DNA from: Gammaproteobacteria bacterium
GTDB lineage: Bacteria; Pseudomonadota; Gammaproteobacteria; Pseudomonadales; Cellvibrionaceae
Assembly (NCBI GenBank): GCA_021151835.1
Contig: JAGKWO010000018.1
Coordinates: 20,662-84,661, forward strand
DNA: 64,000 nucleotides
Direction of reading: 5' to 3'
Both the position numbers and the translations under genes were made by a program. How positions within the stretch are numbered: the first letter of the stretch is position 1; every line of letters starts with the position of its first letter. This document shows positions 52,324 to 62,253 of this stretch, in pieces. Under the pieces are notes generated by a model. The model saw nothing but the letters and a program-made list of their open reading frames with translations. It was not told the DNA's origin and made no database searches.

Positions 52324-54972
52324 TTAGAAAGTTTGCCCCAAGGAGAACTGGAACACTTCTGTACGATCAGCTTCATTTTCCCTAATAGGTTCGGCAATAC
52401 TAAATGTCATAGGACCGAAACCCGATATCCAGGTTAAACCCAAACCCACGGAGGCGTTCATGTGATCAATATCCACATCGTAACAATTCACCTGGGATTT
52501 ACCGCAGTCAGTATCAAACACATTACCCGCATCAAGGAACAAAGTAGTTTGAATCGAACGCTGATCCTTAATAAATGGCAAAGGGAATAATACTTCGGCC
52601 CCGCCCTGGATCAAAACATTACCGCCAAACGCACCACGATTACGGCCAACATAGTTATTATTATTTACATTTGTCATCAACTCACCGGGCGTACAACCAG
52701 CACCACCGGGAGCATCCGGATCCTCACACAAAATATATGCCGGTCTACCCTGTTCATTGCTCTGGCGAATACCATCGCCATTCAAATCATCCCAGATAGT
52801 GTAATTGGCAATTTCCGTACGAATAGAAGTACTACGTGGCCCAAGGGTATTACGCTCAAACCCGCGCACAGATCCGAATCCGCCCGCATAGAAATGTTCG
52901 AAAAATGGCAATTCATCCAAACCGCCGTATGCATCCGCATAACCCAGGCGCGTATGCAGCCTTAATGTCAATGCACGGGTCAAGGGTATGAACAACTGGC
53001 CATTGTAATTGAGCTTGTAATATTCCAGATCACCGCCGGGTAACGAAATTTCAAACGAGAACTGTTGCTGCGCACCACGGTTAGCCAGGACTCCCCTGTT
53101 CAAAGTGGATCTCAACCAATACACACTGGCTTGTGCATCATTGAAAGTATCCCCGTAAATATCCAGGAACCCTTTTGGTCCGCGTATGGAATCCAGGTCA
53201 TCCGTAATAGCTTTGGGCTCATAGATTCCAGCCGGGTAGTCAAAACCATTGGCTTCACGCAGGATTAACTCATAATTTTCTGCCTGGGTGATATAGCCGA
53301 TATCAGGATTCCAGAATGGCGAGCGAATGATTTCCTGCGATGAAAAAGAGGTTGGAGTTACTTCCAGGCTACGTAAACCTATATCAAACCCAATCCGCTC
53401 GATATCGGAAATCGGGTAACCAAAATTCAGCTTGCCACCATACACGTTGGTACTATAGGGCGTAACGTTGTATGAACCATAATCGCTCTTGGTGTAATAC
53501 AAATTAACACCACGGCTTACTCCATCCGGTGTGAAATAGGGATCGTTATAGTTAAAGTTGTAGGCAGTTTGATAACGGTTATGGCTAAAGCTGAAGCCCA
53601 CTTGCTTACCCGTACCAAACCAGTTGTTTTGCTGGATACTCGCCGAGAACAAGAGGCCTGAATACTGGGCATAACCGACTTGCAACCCCATGCTGCCTGA
53701 TGGTTGTTCCTCTACGGTGTATTCAACATCAATCTGATCCGAGGTGCCGGGAACTTCTTTGTTCTCTACTTTCACTTCTTTAAAGAAGCCAAGGCGTTCC
53801 AGGCGAACTTTTGAGTTTTCAATTTGGGCGGAATTAGCCGAACCGCCTTCCATTTGGCGCATTTCACGGCGCAGAACTTCATCGATAGTTTTGGTGTTGC
53901 CACGGAAATTAATTCTATTTACGTAAGCACGCTTGCCCGGCTCAATGAAAAAAGTAATTTTTACAGTTTTATCTGCTTCATTGCGCTCAGGCATACCTTC
54001 AACCTTGGCAAAGGTATAGCCTTCATTTCCCAAACGCTTGGTGACATATTCTTCCGACGTAGTCATTAAAATCTGGGAGAAAATCTGGCCTTTCTCCATC
54101 AGGATCATACGGCGAATAATTTCTTCATCGATTGCCGGATCACCGGCCAGCTCTACATCGCTGATTTTATAAATATCGCCTTCAGTAATATTTACTGTTA
54201 CGAAAATTTTGGATTTATCGGGGCTTAAAGAAATCTGCGATGAATCAATTTTAAAATTCAGGTAACCGCGGTCCATATACCAGGACTCAAGACGCTCCAG
54301 ATCGCCCTTCATTTTTTCTTTGTTGTACTTATCGTTACCGGTAATCCATGACCACATGCCGGTAGTTTTCAACTCGAACAAATCAACCAATTCTTCTTCG
54401 CTGTATTTGGTATTACCAATAATGTTGATGACCTTGATGCGCGAGGGACTGCCCTCATCAATTTTCACCAGCACCTTCACCTGGTTGCGCGGCATATCTT
54501 CAATTTCAATGTTAACGCTGGCGCCGTAGCGGCCCTGGTTAACGTATTCACGCTGCAATGCCTGGGTGATACCTTCAAGGGTTGCACGCTGGAAAATCTG
54601 GCCCTCTGACAAGTTATTGTCTTTCAGGCTGTCCATCAGGTTTTCGGTTTTGATGGCCTTGTTGCCTTTTAACTCAATCTTGTTAATCGCAGGGCGTTCT
54701 TTAATAACCAAAACCAGAACATCGCCATCACGCTGGATGGCTACATCAGAAAAATAACCCACTTTGAACAGTTCACGCGTGGCATTCTGGATATCAGCCT
54801 GGGTCAACACATCACCGACGCGAATAGGCAGGGCACTGAATACTGTACCGGCAGAGACCCGCTGCAAGCCTTCAACACGAATGTCACTTACCCGAAACGT
54901 TTGTGCCTGTACCGCCGCAGCGAGAAAAAGCACCAGCAAACCGCTAAAAAATCGCATCAAAACTTGCTTCAT
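52324..54972 (-). CDS. bamA: Outer membrane assembly factor BamA with enlarged loop 6
   Basis: 882 residues from the ATG at 54972, longer than the usual roughly 800. Signal peptide ending AVQA, five POTRA domains (about 22-420) beginning FRVSDIRVEGLQRVS, then the 16-strand barrel with VRGF near 702 and a C-terminal F. It folds and inserts outer-membrane proteins. The extra length lies in surface loops: loop 6 between VRGF and the GGN strand has about 83 residues against roughly 48 in E. coli and contains DLNGDGIRQSNE (729-740), a perfect EF-hand-type calcium loop, followed by a CEDPDAPGGAGC pair. Another long loop lies around NGFDYPAGIYEPKA. Confidence 0.97.
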   Translation of the reverse strand: MKQVLMRFFSGLLVLFLAAAVQAQTFRVSDIRVEGLQRVSAGTVFSALPIRVGDVLTQADIQNATRELFKVGYFSDVAIQRDGDVLVLVIKERPAINKIELKGNKAIKTENLMDSLKDNNLSEGQIFQRATLEGITQALQREYVNQGRYGASVNIEIEDMPRNQVKVLVKIDEGSPSRIKVINIIGNTKYSEEELVDLFELKTTGMWSWITGNDKYNKEKMKGDLERLESWYMDRGYLNFKIDSSQISLSPDKSKIFVTVNITEGDIYKISDVELAGDPAIDEEIIRRMILMEKGQIFSQILMTTSEEYVTKRLGNEGYTFAKVEGMPERNEADKTVKITFFIEPGKRAYVNRINFRGNTKTIDEVLRREMRQMEGGSANSAQIENSKVRLERLGFFKEVKVENKEVPGTSDQIDVEYTVEEQPSGSMGLQVGYAQYSGLLFSASIQQNNWFGTGKQVGFSFSHNRYQTAYNFNYNDPYFTPDGVSRGVNLYYTKSDYGSYNVTPYSTNVYGGKLNFGYPISDIERIGFDIGLRSLEVTPTSFSSQEIIRSPFWNPDIGYITQAENYELILREANGFDYPAGIYEPKAITDDLDSIRGPKGFLDIYGDTFNDAQASVYWLRSTLNRGVLANRGAQQQFSFEISLPGGDLEYYKLNYNGQLFIPLTRALTLRLHTRLGYADAYGGLDELPFFEHFYAGGFGSVRGFERNTLGPRSTSIRTEIANYTIWDDLNGDGIRQSNEQGRPAYILCEDPDAPGGAGCTPGELMTNVNNNNYVGRNRGAFGGNVLIQGGAEVLFPLPFIKDQRSIQTTLFLDAGNVFDTDCGKSQVNCYDVDIDHMNASVGLGLTWISGFGPMTFSIAEPIRENEADRTEVFQFSLGQTF

Positions 54973-55019
54973 AGAATCTGTTCTAATCATTAATGAATGT
55001 TGGTTGCAGCAAGGATATG

Positions 55020-56375
55020 TTAAAGCCGCATTATGTCGTTATAGATCGCCAGTACGCTCAGGCTAATGACCAAAAAGAGTCCAACCTGGTACCCCACTAT
55101 CTGCACCTTGTCGGACACCGGTTTCCCCCTGATTACTTCAATGAAGTAATAAAATAAGTGCCCGCCATCCAGCACAGGAATGGGTAAGAGGTTGAACACT
55201 GCCAGGAACACACTCAGCAAAGCGACAAAACCAATAAAGCTCATCAAGCCGCTCTCGGCTGAAGAGCCCGCCACCTTAGCAATGGTTATCGGTCCACTCA
55301 AGTTTTTCGTGGAAATTTCGCCAAGAATCAATTTTTTGACTGATAAAAGAACAAAACTGGTGGTTTCCCAGGTTTTATGAAGGCCCGCTATGAAGGCGCC
55401 GCCAAAAGAATAGTTATAACTGCGCAGGGCATTATCAGGGATTTCATACGCCTGCGGACCCATGCCTATCCTGCCCTGGCTTTTTTCTTTGTCGATGACC
55501 GTATCGGGAATCAATGTGAGCGTCATTGCCTGCCCGGCACGCTCCAACTCTACAACCAGCGACGCGCCCGGGCGTTCCCGCACGTATTCCACCCAAACCT
55601 TCCAGTCGGTAATTGCTTTATCATCAACCCGCACCAGCTTATCGCCCGTTTTAAAACCTGCTCGCTCTGCAGGGCTAGCGGGTAAAACTTCGCCTACCAC
55701 TGCCGGGATAACCGGAAACTTAAGGCTTATTCCCAATCCCGCCACTGGATCCGGGTCAGCGGCATCGCGCAGCCATTCGGTTAATTGCGCCTCGGATTCA
55801 TACTGGAAATGGGAATTATCCGGATAGGACACGGTAAAAGTGATAGTGCCTGTCTCACCCAGGCGATTGAGCAGAACCCGATTCAACGCTTGCCATGTGG
55901 GTGTTGGTTGACCATCAACCGCCGCAATTTGTTGCCCGCTTTCCAAACCTGCCTGGGCCGCAATGGAACCCGGCGCAACCGATTCGATAACCGGTATAAG
56001 ACCTCGCTCGCCTTGCAGTAACAGTCCCCAGAATAAAAGAATCGCGAGGATGAAATTGGCAATTGGCCCGGCCGCTACAATCGCAATCCGTTGCCATACC
56101 GATTTATTATTGAACGCCATGTGCTGCTCTTCAGGCGCTACCGGTCCTTCGCGCTCATCCAGCATCTTGACGTAACCGCCCAGCGGCAACGCAGCAATCG
56201 CATATTCCGTTCCCAGGCGGTCGCGCCGCGACCATAACACCTTGCCAAAGCCAATGGAAAAACGATGGACCTTTACCCCGCAGCGGCGAGCAATATAAAA
56301 GTGCCCGAACTCGTGGATTGAAACGAGGATCAGAAGTGCCACCAGGAAAGACACTATCGTCTGGAGTATTGCCAT
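55020..56375 (-). CDS. rseP: Site-2 protease RseP
   Basis: 451 residues. First membrane segment with zinc motif HEFGH, two PDZ domains (about 120-300), then LPIPVLDGGHLFYYFIE with the third zinc ligand and a last membrane segment. It cuts anti-sigma factor RseA and remnant signal peptides within the membrane. It lies between dxr and bamA, the normal order. Confidence 0.97.
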   Translation of the reverse strand: MAILQTIVSFLVALLILVSIHEFGHFYIARRCGVKVHRFSIGFGKVLWSRRDRLGTEYAIAALPLGGYVKMLDEREGPVAPEEQHMAFNNKSVWQRIAIVAAGPIANFILAILLFWGLLLQGERGLIPVIESVAPGSIAAQAGLESGQQIAAVDGQPTPTWQALNRVLLNRLGETGTITFTVSYPDNSHFQYESEAQLTEWLRDAADPDPVAGLGISLKFPVIPAVVGEVLPASPAERAGFKTGDKLVRVDDKAITDWKVWVEYVRERPGASLVVELERAGQAMTLTLIPDTVIDKEKSQGRIGMGPQAYEIPDNALRSYNYSFGGAFIAGLHKTWETTSFVLLSVKKLILGEISTKNLSGPITIAKVAGSSAESGLMSFIGFVALLSVFLAVFNLLPIPVLDGGHLFYYFIEVIRGKPVSDKVQIVGYQVGLFLVISLSVLAIYNDIMRL

Positions 56376-56421
56376 GTATCTAACCTCGGGAAGGCCTGGC
56401 CAGCATCAATTTGAGCATTTA

Positions 56422-57615
56422 CTAACTTGCGATCAGTTGTTGAGCCAATGATCTGGCCTCAACATCGGCGGCTTGGACATGCGCCAGATCATGGGGTTCA
56501 GTGGAGGACAAACGGGATAATACCTGATCGATTACCACCGCTATCTGATCGAAGCGGATTCTGCGTTGCAAGAACGCGGCGACAGCCACTTCATTTGCTG
56601 CATTCAGGATCGCCGGCGCCGTGCCCGACACTTCGGCGGCTTGCTGCGCCAGGCGCAAACAGGGAAAGCGGGCGTAATCAGGGGTGGTGAAATCCAGGCG
56701 TGCGGTAGCGATCAAATCCAGACTCGCCACACCGGACTCAATACGCTCCGGCCATGCCAGGGCATGCGCAATGGGTGTGCGCATATCGGGGTTACCCAAC
56801 TGGGCGAGCACTGATCCATCAATATATTCAACCATTGAATGGATCACACTTTGCGGATGGATGACCACCTGGACCTGCTGCGGCAGAGTATTAAAAAGCC
56901 AGCATGCCTCAATTAATTCCAGGCCCTTATTGAGCATGGTGGCAGAATCTACCGAGATTTTTTGCCCCATACTCCAGTTGGGATGGGCACATGCCTGCTC
57001 GGGCGTAACCTGCGCCAAATCGCTAATGGGTGTATTACGGAACGGCCCGCCGGAAGCCGTCAACAAAATTTTGCGTACCCCGCTGGATTTCAAGCCATCA
57101 GCCAGGTAATCCGCACGATGATTCGGCAAGCATTGGAAAATAGCATTGTGCTCACTATCAATGGGTAAAAGCACAGCGCCATGTTGAGCAACCGCGCGCG
57201 TGAATAGCCCGCCCGCCATTACCAACGCTTCTTTATTGGCCAGCAAGACTTTTTTGCCGGCTTTCACTGCAGCCAGCGTCGGCAACAGGCCAGCGGCACC
57301 GACAATCGCCGCCATCACAACATCTACTTGTTTATCCGCAGCAACTTGCGCAAGCGCTTCATCACCTTGCAGAACCTCGGTAGTACACCCCTGGCGGCGC
57401 AATTCCAGTTCCAGTTCCCGTGCAGAAGCAGGGTCTTTTAGCACCGCATATTGCGGTTGATGTATAAGGCATTGGGTCGCCAATACTTGCCAGCGACGAT
57501 CAGCTGTCAACGCGAACACCTTATAGCGCTCGGCGTGGCGGGCAATCACATCAAGGGTGCTAACACCGATGGAACCCGTCGCGCCTAATACTGTAATTGA
57601 TTGAATTGCCGACAT
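56422..57615 (-). CDS. dxr: 1-deoxy-D-xylulose 5-phosphate reductoisomerase
   Basis: 397 residues from the ATG at 57615, one base after the cdsA stop; a GTG at 57624 would overlap cdsA. NADPH motif VLGATGSIGVSTLDV, ANKEALVMAGG and the metal-binding IDSEHNAIFQCL, with NSATMLNKGLELIEACWLF near the centre. It makes MEP, the committed step of non-mevalonate isoprenoid synthesis, feeding uppS in the same cluster. Confidence 0.97.
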   Translation of the reverse strand: MSAIQSITVLGATGSIGVSTLDVIARHAERYKVFALTADRRWQVLATQCLIHQPQYAVLKDPASARELELELRRQGCTTEVLQGDEALAQVAADKQVDVVMAAIVGAAGLLPTLAAVKAGKKVLLANKEALVMAGGLFTRAVAQHGAVLLPIDSEHNAIFQCLPNHRADYLADGLKSSGVRKILLTASGGPFRNTPISDLAQVTPEQACAHPNWSMGQKISVDSATMLNKGLELIEACWLFNTLPQQVQVVIHPQSVIHSMVEYIDGSVLAQLGNPDMRTPIAHALAWPERIESGVASLDLIATARLDFTTPDYARFPCLRLAQQAAEVSGTAPAILNAANEVAVAAFLQRRIRFDQIAVVIDQVLSRLSSTEPHDLAHVQAADVEARSLAQQLIAS

Positions 57616-57616
57616 A

Positions 57617-58471
57617 TCAAGCACTCACGCCGGAACTGAACACACCGGTAGCCAACAGCGCCATTGCAAATACCGGCGCGCCAGCGGTGATGCCATCGAC
57701 CCGGTCAAGGATTCCCCCATGGCCAGGCAATATACTGCCACTGTCTTTTACGCCCGCATGGCGCTTGACCATACTCTCCAGCAAATCACCGAGCACCGAC
57801 ACCAGGCTGGTAGGCACAATCAATAGCAGCATCCCCACCAGGCCAACACCTAATACCTTGCTTAACACCAGCGCCAATACGCAATTGGCGATAAAGCCAC
57901 CGGCAAAGCCCTCCCAGGTTTTCCCAGGGCTAACGGCAGGCGCCAACTTATGGCGACCAAAGCGGCGGCCAGCAAAATAACCGCCGCTATCCGCAACGGC
58001 CACTACCAGAATCAGCACCAATACCAGCCAAGCACCATTTATCTGCTGGCGGACATAAACCAATGCAACCCAGGTGGGAATTAACACTACCAGTCCCATC
58101 AATAAACGCAGCCATTTGTGCCCCCACAACAGAGCACTGGACGGGTACCCCTGAACCAGCAATAACGCCAGCGCCCACCAGCCACAACCAATAAGCAACA
58201 AGTCGCGAATAGCCCCATCGTTTAAACGGGGACTGGCTTCACCCTCAAAGCCGAGATAAACCGATGCACCGACCAGTAGCGACAATATTGCTACCACATA
58301 AATACTGCGTTGCCAGATAGCCGCAAAACCTGAAAGGTTGGCCCACTCCCATGCACCAATCAGCACGACAACACCGATAAAGAATGAAAAATATCCGGCC
58401 GGCAAACCAAACAGTGCCGCCAGAAAAATGGCCGCGAGGATTAATGCGGTAATAACACGCTGTTTAAGCAT
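57617..58471 (-). CDS. cdsA: Phosphatidate cytidylyltransferase
   Basis: 284 residues from the ATG at 58471, which overlaps the uppS stop by eight bases; the frame extension to a TTG is not supported. Polytopic, about eight membrane segments, with the family signature MVKRHAGVKDSGSILPGHGG and LDRVDG. It makes CDP-diacylglycerol from phosphatidate and CTP for phospholipid synthesis. Confidence 0.95.
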   Translation of the reverse strand: MLKQRVITALILAAIFLAALFGLPAGYFSFFIGVVVLIGAWEWANLSGFAAIWQRSIYVVAILSLLVGASVYLGFEGEASPRLNDGAIRDLLLIGCGWWALALLLVQGYPSSALLWGHKWLRLLMGLVVLIPTWVALVYVRQQINGAWLVLVLILVVAVADSGGYFAGRRFGRHKLAPAVSPGKTWEGFAGGFIANCVLALVLSKVLGVGLVGMLLLIVPTSLVSVLGDLLESMVKRHAGVKDSGSILPGHGGILDRVDGITAGAPVFAMALLATGVFSSGVSA

Positions 58472-59204
58472 TGAGAGCACCTGCTTCAATTTGATCGCCC
58501 GTCATGCCAAAACGGCGTTGGCGTTCGTGAAAACTGGTTGCCGCTTTTTTCAATTCATCGCCATCAAAATCCGGCCAGAGTTTGTCGCTAAAAAATAATT
58601 CAGCGTAGGCGCATTGCCATAGTAAAAAATTACTGATGCGCACTTCCCCGCCAGTGCGGATCAATAAATCCAGCGGCGGTAAATCAGCCAGGCAGGTATG
58701 TTGATGCAATGAATCTTCGGTGATATCTGCAACAGCTAAAGTACCATCGAGTGCCTGTTGGGTAACTTTTTGCGCGGCCTGGGCGATATCCCAACGACCG
58801 CCATAATCGGCAGCAATGACCAGTGTTGTTTTACCGCCGGCAGTCATTTCTTCGGCTGCGGCAATAGCTTTTTGAATGGAAGGACTAAAACGCTCGCGAT
58901 TACCAATCACCCGCAGCGCCACATTTTTTTTCTTCAATGCCTTGGCTTCATTTTTGAGATACAGCAAAAACAACGACATCAATGCTTCAACTTCCAATGG
59001 CGGGCGCCGCCAGTTCTCGCTGCTAAATGCAAATACCGTCAATACTTCTATACCCAATTCCTGACAGGCAGCCATTACATCGCGAATACGCTCTACACCT
59101 ACTTTATGGCCAGATACACCTGCCATACCACGCTGCTTTGCCCAGCGATTGTTGCCATCCATAATAATCGCCACATGGCGAAGACTATTGTCAGTCACAC
59201 GCAT
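58464..59204 (-). CDS. uppS: Undecaprenyl diphosphate synthase
   Basis: 246 residues. HVAIIMDGNNRWAKQRG with the catalytic aspartate, GVERIRDVM, FAFSSENWRRP, and DLLIRTGGEVRISNFLLWQ near the C-terminus. It makes the C55 lipid carrier for peptidoglycan and O-antigen. It follows frr by 143 bp containing a strong hairpin (CAGGCCCGG/CCGGGCCTG, 59296-59319) without a T run. Confidence 0.97.
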   Translation of the reverse strand: MRVTDNSLRHVAIIMDGNNRWAKQRGMAGVSGHKVGVERIRDVMAACQELGIEVLTVFAFSSENWRRPPLEVEALMSLFLLYLKNEAKALKKKNVALRVIGNRERFSPSIQKAIAAAEEMTAGGKTTLVIAADYGGRWDIAQAAQKVTQQALDGTLAVADITEDSLHQHTCLADLPPLDLLIRTGGEVRISNFLLWQCAYAELFFSDKLWPDFDGDELKKAATSFHERQRRFGMTGDQIEAGALNA

Positions 59205-59347
59205 CTCCCAACGACAGGCTTATCTATTGACGCGAACAAGAATTTACCTGTTTGTACTTTTTGTAGTGCAAATGGTAGTGGTATTTGCAAACCATCAGGC
59301 CCGGCAAATACCGGGCCTGACCAATGGATAACATTAAAACCTGAAAC

Positions 59348-59905
59348 TTAAATCGCCATCAAATCTGCTTCTTTGGCCGCCAGGGCTTTATCTACCTCGG
59401 CGATATATTTATCGGTGATCTTCTGAATATCATCCTGTGCGCGACGATCCTCATCCTCACCAATCGCCTTGTCTTTCAGCAGCGCCTTTACATCGCCCAA
59501 TACATCGCGGCGCACATTGCGCACAGCAACACGGCCATTTTCTGCTTCAGCGCGCGCTTGTTTGATGAAATTCTTGCGGGTCTCTTCAGTGAGCATCGGC
59601 AACGGAATACGGATCAACCCGTTATTGGTTGAGGGATTCAACCCCAGATCCGATTTCATAATTGCTTTTTCAATGGCCGGAACAAGGTTGCGCTCCCACG
59701 GGCTTACCGACAGGGTACGGGCATCTTCAATATTGATATTGGCAACCTGGCTCAAGGGAGTTGGAGTGCCGTAATAATCTACGGTGATACCATCCAGCAA
59801 ACTTGGGTGAGCACGACCAGTACGAATTTTATTGAAATTATTACCCAGTGCTTCAATCGCTTTTTTCATACGCGCTTCAGCATCTTTTTTGATGTCATTA
59901 ATCAT
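59348..59905 (-). CDS. frr: Ribosome recycling factor
   Basis: 185 residues, normal length. N-terminal RMKKAIEALGNNFNKIRTGRAHPSLLDGI, the LSVSPWERNLVPAIEKAI region, and the C-terminal long helix with EDEDRRAQDDIQKITDKYI. It releases ribosomes after termination with EF-G. The start overlaps the pyrH stop (ATGA). Confidence 0.97.
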   Translation of the reverse strand: MINDIKKDAEARMKKAIEALGNNFNKIRTGRAHPSLLDGITVDYYGTPTPLSQVANINIEDARTLSVSPWERNLVPAIEKAIMKSDLGLNPSTNNGLIRIPLPMLTEETRKNFIKQARAEAENGRVAVRNVRRDVLGDVKALLKDKAIGEDEDRRAQDDIQKITDKYIAEVDKALAAKEADLMAI

Positions 59906-60636
59906 GATTTATCCTCTTCAATCAAAGTACCTTCGTTGCTACCAACCACAATATTCAACAGCGCACCGGTTTTATTCATACGGAAAACGCGCACCGGCAT
60001 ATCGTGTTCACGGCACAGGCAAATTGCCGTTAAATCCATTACACCGAGTTTTTTATCCAACACTTCATCATAAGAAAGACGATCATATTTCGTTGCAGTC
60101 GGATCTTTTTTCGGATCAGCGGTGTAAACGCCATCGACTTTGGTAGCCTTCAAAACGATATCAGCTTCCACCTCGATACCGCGCAAGCACGCGGCAGAAT
60201 CAGTAGTAAAAAACGGATTGCCAGTACCCGCCGAGAAAATCACTACTTCGCCGGAATTCAAAAAGCGAATTGCGCGGCGACGATCGTAATGCTCCACCAC
60301 ACCACTCATGGGGATGGCAGACATCACGCGCGAAGAAATATTGGAGCGCTCCAGTGCATCGCGCATCGCCAGGGCATTCATCACCGTAGCCAGCATTCCC
60401 ATATGGTCACCGGTGACCCGGTCGAGGCCAGCCGCACTCAGAGCTGCCCCACGGAAAAGGTTGCCACCACCTATCACCAGGCCAACCTGAACCCCAATTC
60501 CCACCAATTGGCCGATTTCCAGGGCCATTTTGTCGAGCACTTTCGGGTCGATACCAAACCCTTCGGTGCCCATCAATTCCTCGCCGCTCAACTTCAACAG
60601 GATACGCTTGTACTTCTTATCGCGAGGGTTAGACAT
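59902..60636 (-). CDS. pyrH: Uridylate kinase
   Basis: 244 residues from the ATG at 60636 with GGAGAGGAA upstream. ATP-site ILLKLSGEELMG, VIGGGNLFRG, GTGNPFFTTDSAACLR and VDGVYTADPKKD. It phosphorylates UMP to UDP. It begins the pyrH-frr pair, which is separated from tsf by the divergent diguanylate cyclase gene. Confidence 0.97.
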   Translation of the reverse strand: MSNPRDKKYKRILLKLSGEELMGTEGFGIDPKVLDKMALEIGQLVGIGVQVGLVIGGGNLFRGAALSAAGLDRVTGDHMGMLATVMNALAMRDALERSNISSRVMSAIPMSGVVEHYDRRRAIRFLNSGEVVIFSAGTGNPFFTTDSAACLRGIEVEADIVLKATKVDGVYTADPKKDPTATKYDRLSYDEVLDKKLGVMDLTAICLCREHDMPVRVFRMNKTGALLNIVVGSNEGTLIEEDKS

Positions 60637-60862
60637 AATTCCTCTCCAAAACAATAGGTTAGCAATCAGCAGTCGGATAAACCGAGGCGCAAAAAAATCG
60701 GTGCAGTGTACCAGAAATCAATAAAACAGGTGGGGCCAGTTGCGGGCTTTTGCCTCAGACCGGCAAGCTGTCGGCAGACAAAGCAGCTAATTGTCAGAGT
60801 GACATTGAAAATCGCCTCAGGTGATCAATACTTGTGTCAAACCCAAAGGTCACGGGCACACA

Positions 60863-62182
60863 ATGAACGATAAGAACTTTAACTCGATATTGCTGATAGC
60901 AATTGTATTCACAGCCATATTAGTCATTAGCGTGCACTTCATCCCCGATAAAAGGCTGGTGCTATTACCTGATGCAACCGCCAGGGTTTATTTACTAACC
61001 CAACCCCTTCCTGATGGCTCCCCCTCCTCCGAGTGGACCAACGATGCCCATACCGCCTGGAAATGCACTTACCCGGAAAACTATCACATTGATTATTTTC
61101 CTTGCGCAATGACTCTGGACCTATCCAAAACAGCCGATGCCGGAATGGATTTATCCAATTACGAACAGTTTATTTTGCACCTGAACTACAGTGGCGGCGC
61201 CAACAAAGTGCGCATCGCCATTCGCAATTTCAATCCGGCCTACTCAAAAACCAGCGATAGCAACAGCACAAAATTTAATGCAATCCAGATTCATACCAGC
61301 GAACTCAACAAAGAAAATCACATCGCTTTATCAGCATTTGCGGCCGCTGATTGGTGGCTTGGCCAATACAATATTCCGCTCTCCCGCTCTGCCCCGGAAA
61401 TGGATAATGCCCTGGTAATCACCATCGATTTTGGTGAACCAATCCCACCCGGTGTTCATGCCTTTTCAATCGATAAACTCGAACTACAAGGAGAATGGTT
61501 ACATATTGAATACTGGTACCTGGCCATCCTGTGCGCCTGGATGCTGGGAATTTTTATTTACGCGATCAAACGCCTGCTTGAGTTACATGCACAAACCAGA
61601 TATGACATCCAGATTATCAATCAACTCAGCAACACCAATGAGCAGCTCAAACAGGAAACCGATAAATTCCGTCGCCTTTCAACGGTTGATCCGCTAACCC
61701 AGCTTTACAATCGTTTTGGTATCGATCAAATAATTGCCAGCCTTTCTGGTAATAGCTATATGCAAACACCGGATAGCCCTCACTACGCTTTGCTGGTTAT
61801 CGATATTGACCATTTCAAACGCATCAACGATCAACGCGGTCACGACACTGGCGACCTGGTTTTGCAACATATTGCAAAAACCATTCAACATAATTTGCGC
61901 GCGGGAGATTATGTAGGGCGCTGGGGCGGAGAGGAATTTATTGTCATCATGCCCGGGGCCAATAAGAAAATTGCCCTGGCCGTTGCCGAATTGATTCGCG
62001 AGGCAATTGCCAGCTCACAATGCTGCCCGGAAAAGCCGCTCGCTATCAGCGCCAGTTTTGGTGTGAGCGAACGACATAACGATGAAGATTTTGCCAGTTG
62101 CTTCAAACGCGCGGACAACGCACTTTATAAAGCCAAACAACAAGGCCGCAATTGCAGCGTGTGTGCGGAAGATAATTTATAG
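60863..62182 (+). CDS. Membrane diguanylate cyclase with periplasmic jelly-roll-like sensor
   Basis: 439 residues from the ATG at 60863; a GTG at 60821 is also in frame. First membrane segment (about 8-27), a periplasmic domain of about 185 residues rich in aromatics and beta pattern (WTNDAHTAWKC, LDLSNYEQFILHLNYSGG, AADWWLGQYNIPLS), a second membrane segment (about 215-236), a short coil, and a GGDEF domain with WGGEEF at about 354. An RAGD inhibitory site precedes it by five residues, so a feedback-controlled active cyclase is expected. The outer part looks like the CIA30/CBM11-type beta sandwich seen in carbohydrate-binding proteins, a guess from pattern only. Confidence 0.85.
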   Translation: MNDKNFNSILLIAIVFTAILVISVHFIPDKRLVLLPDATARVYLLTQPLPDGSPSSEWTNDAHTAWKCTYPENYHIDYFPCAMTLDLSKTADAGMDLSNYEQFILHLNYSGGANKVRIAIRNFNPAYSKTSDSNSTKFNAIQIHTSELNKENHIALSAFAAADWWLGQYNIPLSRSAPEMDNALVITIDFGEPIPPGVHAFSIDKLELQGEWLHIEYWYLAILCAWMLGIFIYAIKRLLELHAQTRYDIQIINQLSNTNEQLKQETDKFRRLSTVDPLTQLYNRFGIDQIIASLSGNSYMQTPDSPHYALLVIDIDHFKRINDQRGHDTGDLVLQHIAKTIQHNLRAGDYVGRWGGEEFIVIMPGANKKIALAVAELIREAIASSQCCPEKPLAISASFGVSERHNDEDFASCFKRADNALYKAKQQGRNCSVCAEDNL

Positions 62183-62202
62183 AGCAAAACTTCCAGCCAT
62201 AA

Positions 62203-62240
62203 AAAAACCCGCGCCGGTTAAGCTGCGCGGGTTTTATTTT
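62203..62240. terminator. Bidirectional terminator between diguanylate cyclase and tsf
   Basis: AAAACCCGCG (62203-62212) pairs with CGCGGGTTTT (62225-62234); T runs flank both orientations. It closes both converging genes. Confidence 0.88.
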
Positions 62241-62253
62241 TTACAAACGCGGG

